Positions 32,176 to 32,518 of a stretch of DNA of 32,518 nucleotides are shown piece after piece (positions within the stretch are counted from its first letter, which is position 1; the number at the start of each line of letters is the position of its first letter). The position numbers and the translations under genes were made by a program. This DNA is from Alloyangia pacifica (GTDB taxonomy: Bacteria; Pseudomonadota; Alphaproteobacteria; Rhodobacterales; Rhodobacteraceae), in NCBI RefSeq assembly GCF_900116195.1, contig NZ_FOZW01000027.1, positions 1-32,518 of the forward strand. Direction: 5' to 3'. The notes under the pieces were generated by a model. That model was not told the origin of the DNA. It made no database searches and saw nothing but the letters and a program-made list of their open reading frames with translations.

Positions 32176-32518
32176 GCTCAGGACTCATAGCCAGTAGATC
32201 ACAGTAGCGGCGAGGGCGATGACTGACAGGAAGACCTTCGGGCATCGATCATAGCGAGTGGCAACGCGACGCCAGTCCTTGAGCCTGCCGAACATGATCT
32301 CGATCCGGTTTCGGCGTTTGTAGCGGCGCTTGTCATACTTCACCGGCGCCTTGCGCTGTTTTCGTCCGGGGATGCAGGCGCGTATCCCTTTGTCTTTCAA
32401 CGCTTCCCGAAACCAGTCGGCGTCGTAGCCGCGATCCCCAAGCAGCCAGTCGACATCCGGCAGACTGTCGCAAAGGGCCCGCGCGCCGACGTAGTCGCTC
32501 ACCTGGCCTGCTGTGACG
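32176..32518 (-). mobile_element. IS5-family insertion sequence, 3' part
   Basis: The element begins near GGCTCAGGACTCAT at about 32175 and continues beyond the right edge of the window. It carries the end of the transposase gene and has interrupted the membrane microprotein gene. The other end and the target duplication lie outside the window. Confidence 0.65.
32185..32518 (-). CDS. IS5-family transposase, C-terminal part
   Basis: The frame is open at the window edge; the visible 110 residues are the C-terminal end of an IS5-family (IS427-like) DDE transposase. LLGDRGYDADWFREAL contains the second catalytic Asp, and KRRNRIEIMFGRLKDWRR the catalytic Glu, with the typical TRYDRC turn after it. 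Only a few bases separate its stop codon from the end of the element. A GTG at 32502 could be mistaken for the start, but the upstream codons (VTAGQ) fit the family. Confidence 0.85.
   Translation of the reverse strand, partial: VTAGQVSDYVGARALCDSLPDVDWLLGDRGYDADWFREALKDKGIRACIPGRKQRKAPVKYDKRRYKRRNRIEIMFGRLKDWRRVATRYDRCPKVFLSVIALAATVIYWL

Overview
The window is GC-rich DNA, about 65% in most genes by hand count of sample lines, with a few AT-richer patches. It looks like the accessory part of an alphaproteobacterial replicon, most likely Rhodobacterales. That guess rests on the style of the integrase, RluE-like, IS5-like and Tat-exported proteins; no rRNA or housekeeping operon is present to prove it.

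Left part (1-7608): the C-terminal end of a tyrosine recombinase; a set of four very small hydrophobic or Trp/Pro-rich peptides (16-28 codons) on the minus strand, three with clear Shine-Dalgarno sites, ending in a strong hairpin terminator; an AT-rich DUF2806-like gene; a tRNA-like element that could be an attachment-site remnant; a Tat-exported caspase-like protein paired with a Tat-exported alpha/beta hydrolase; a shortened RluE-type pseudouridine synthase; and a stand-alone zinc-ribbon protein that matches only the N-terminus of IS1595-type transposases.

Middle (8121-13830): a Tn7-like transposition core, tnsA-tnsB-tnsC-tniQ, with catalytic residues visible in all parts and an intrinsic terminator after tniQ. 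No cas genes or CRISPR array accompany it. The transposon ends could not be fixed, but short repeats spaced 22 bp apart lie just after the terminator.

Right part (14189-31495): five large genes on the minus strand, overlapping or nearly so. In transcription order they are a SNF2/RapA-like helicase (DrmD-like), a 1628-residue class I adenine methyltransferase (PglX/DrmMI-like), an ArdC/ImmA-like metallopeptidase, a 2134-residue YprA/DruE-like helicase with DUF1998 and a C-terminal PD-(D/E)XK-like domain, and an SF1 UvrD-like helicase with a RelE-like N-terminus. This is most plausibly an anti-phage system intermediate between DISARM and Druantia, of the kind recently grouped as ARMADA. The methyltransferase would mark self DNA and the helicases and nuclease-like domain would act on foreign DNA; both roles are inferred. 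It converges with the Tn7-like genes and may be their cargo.

Right edge (31697-32518): two tandem, related single-pass membrane microproteins, the upstream one cut by an IS5-family insertion that runs off the window.
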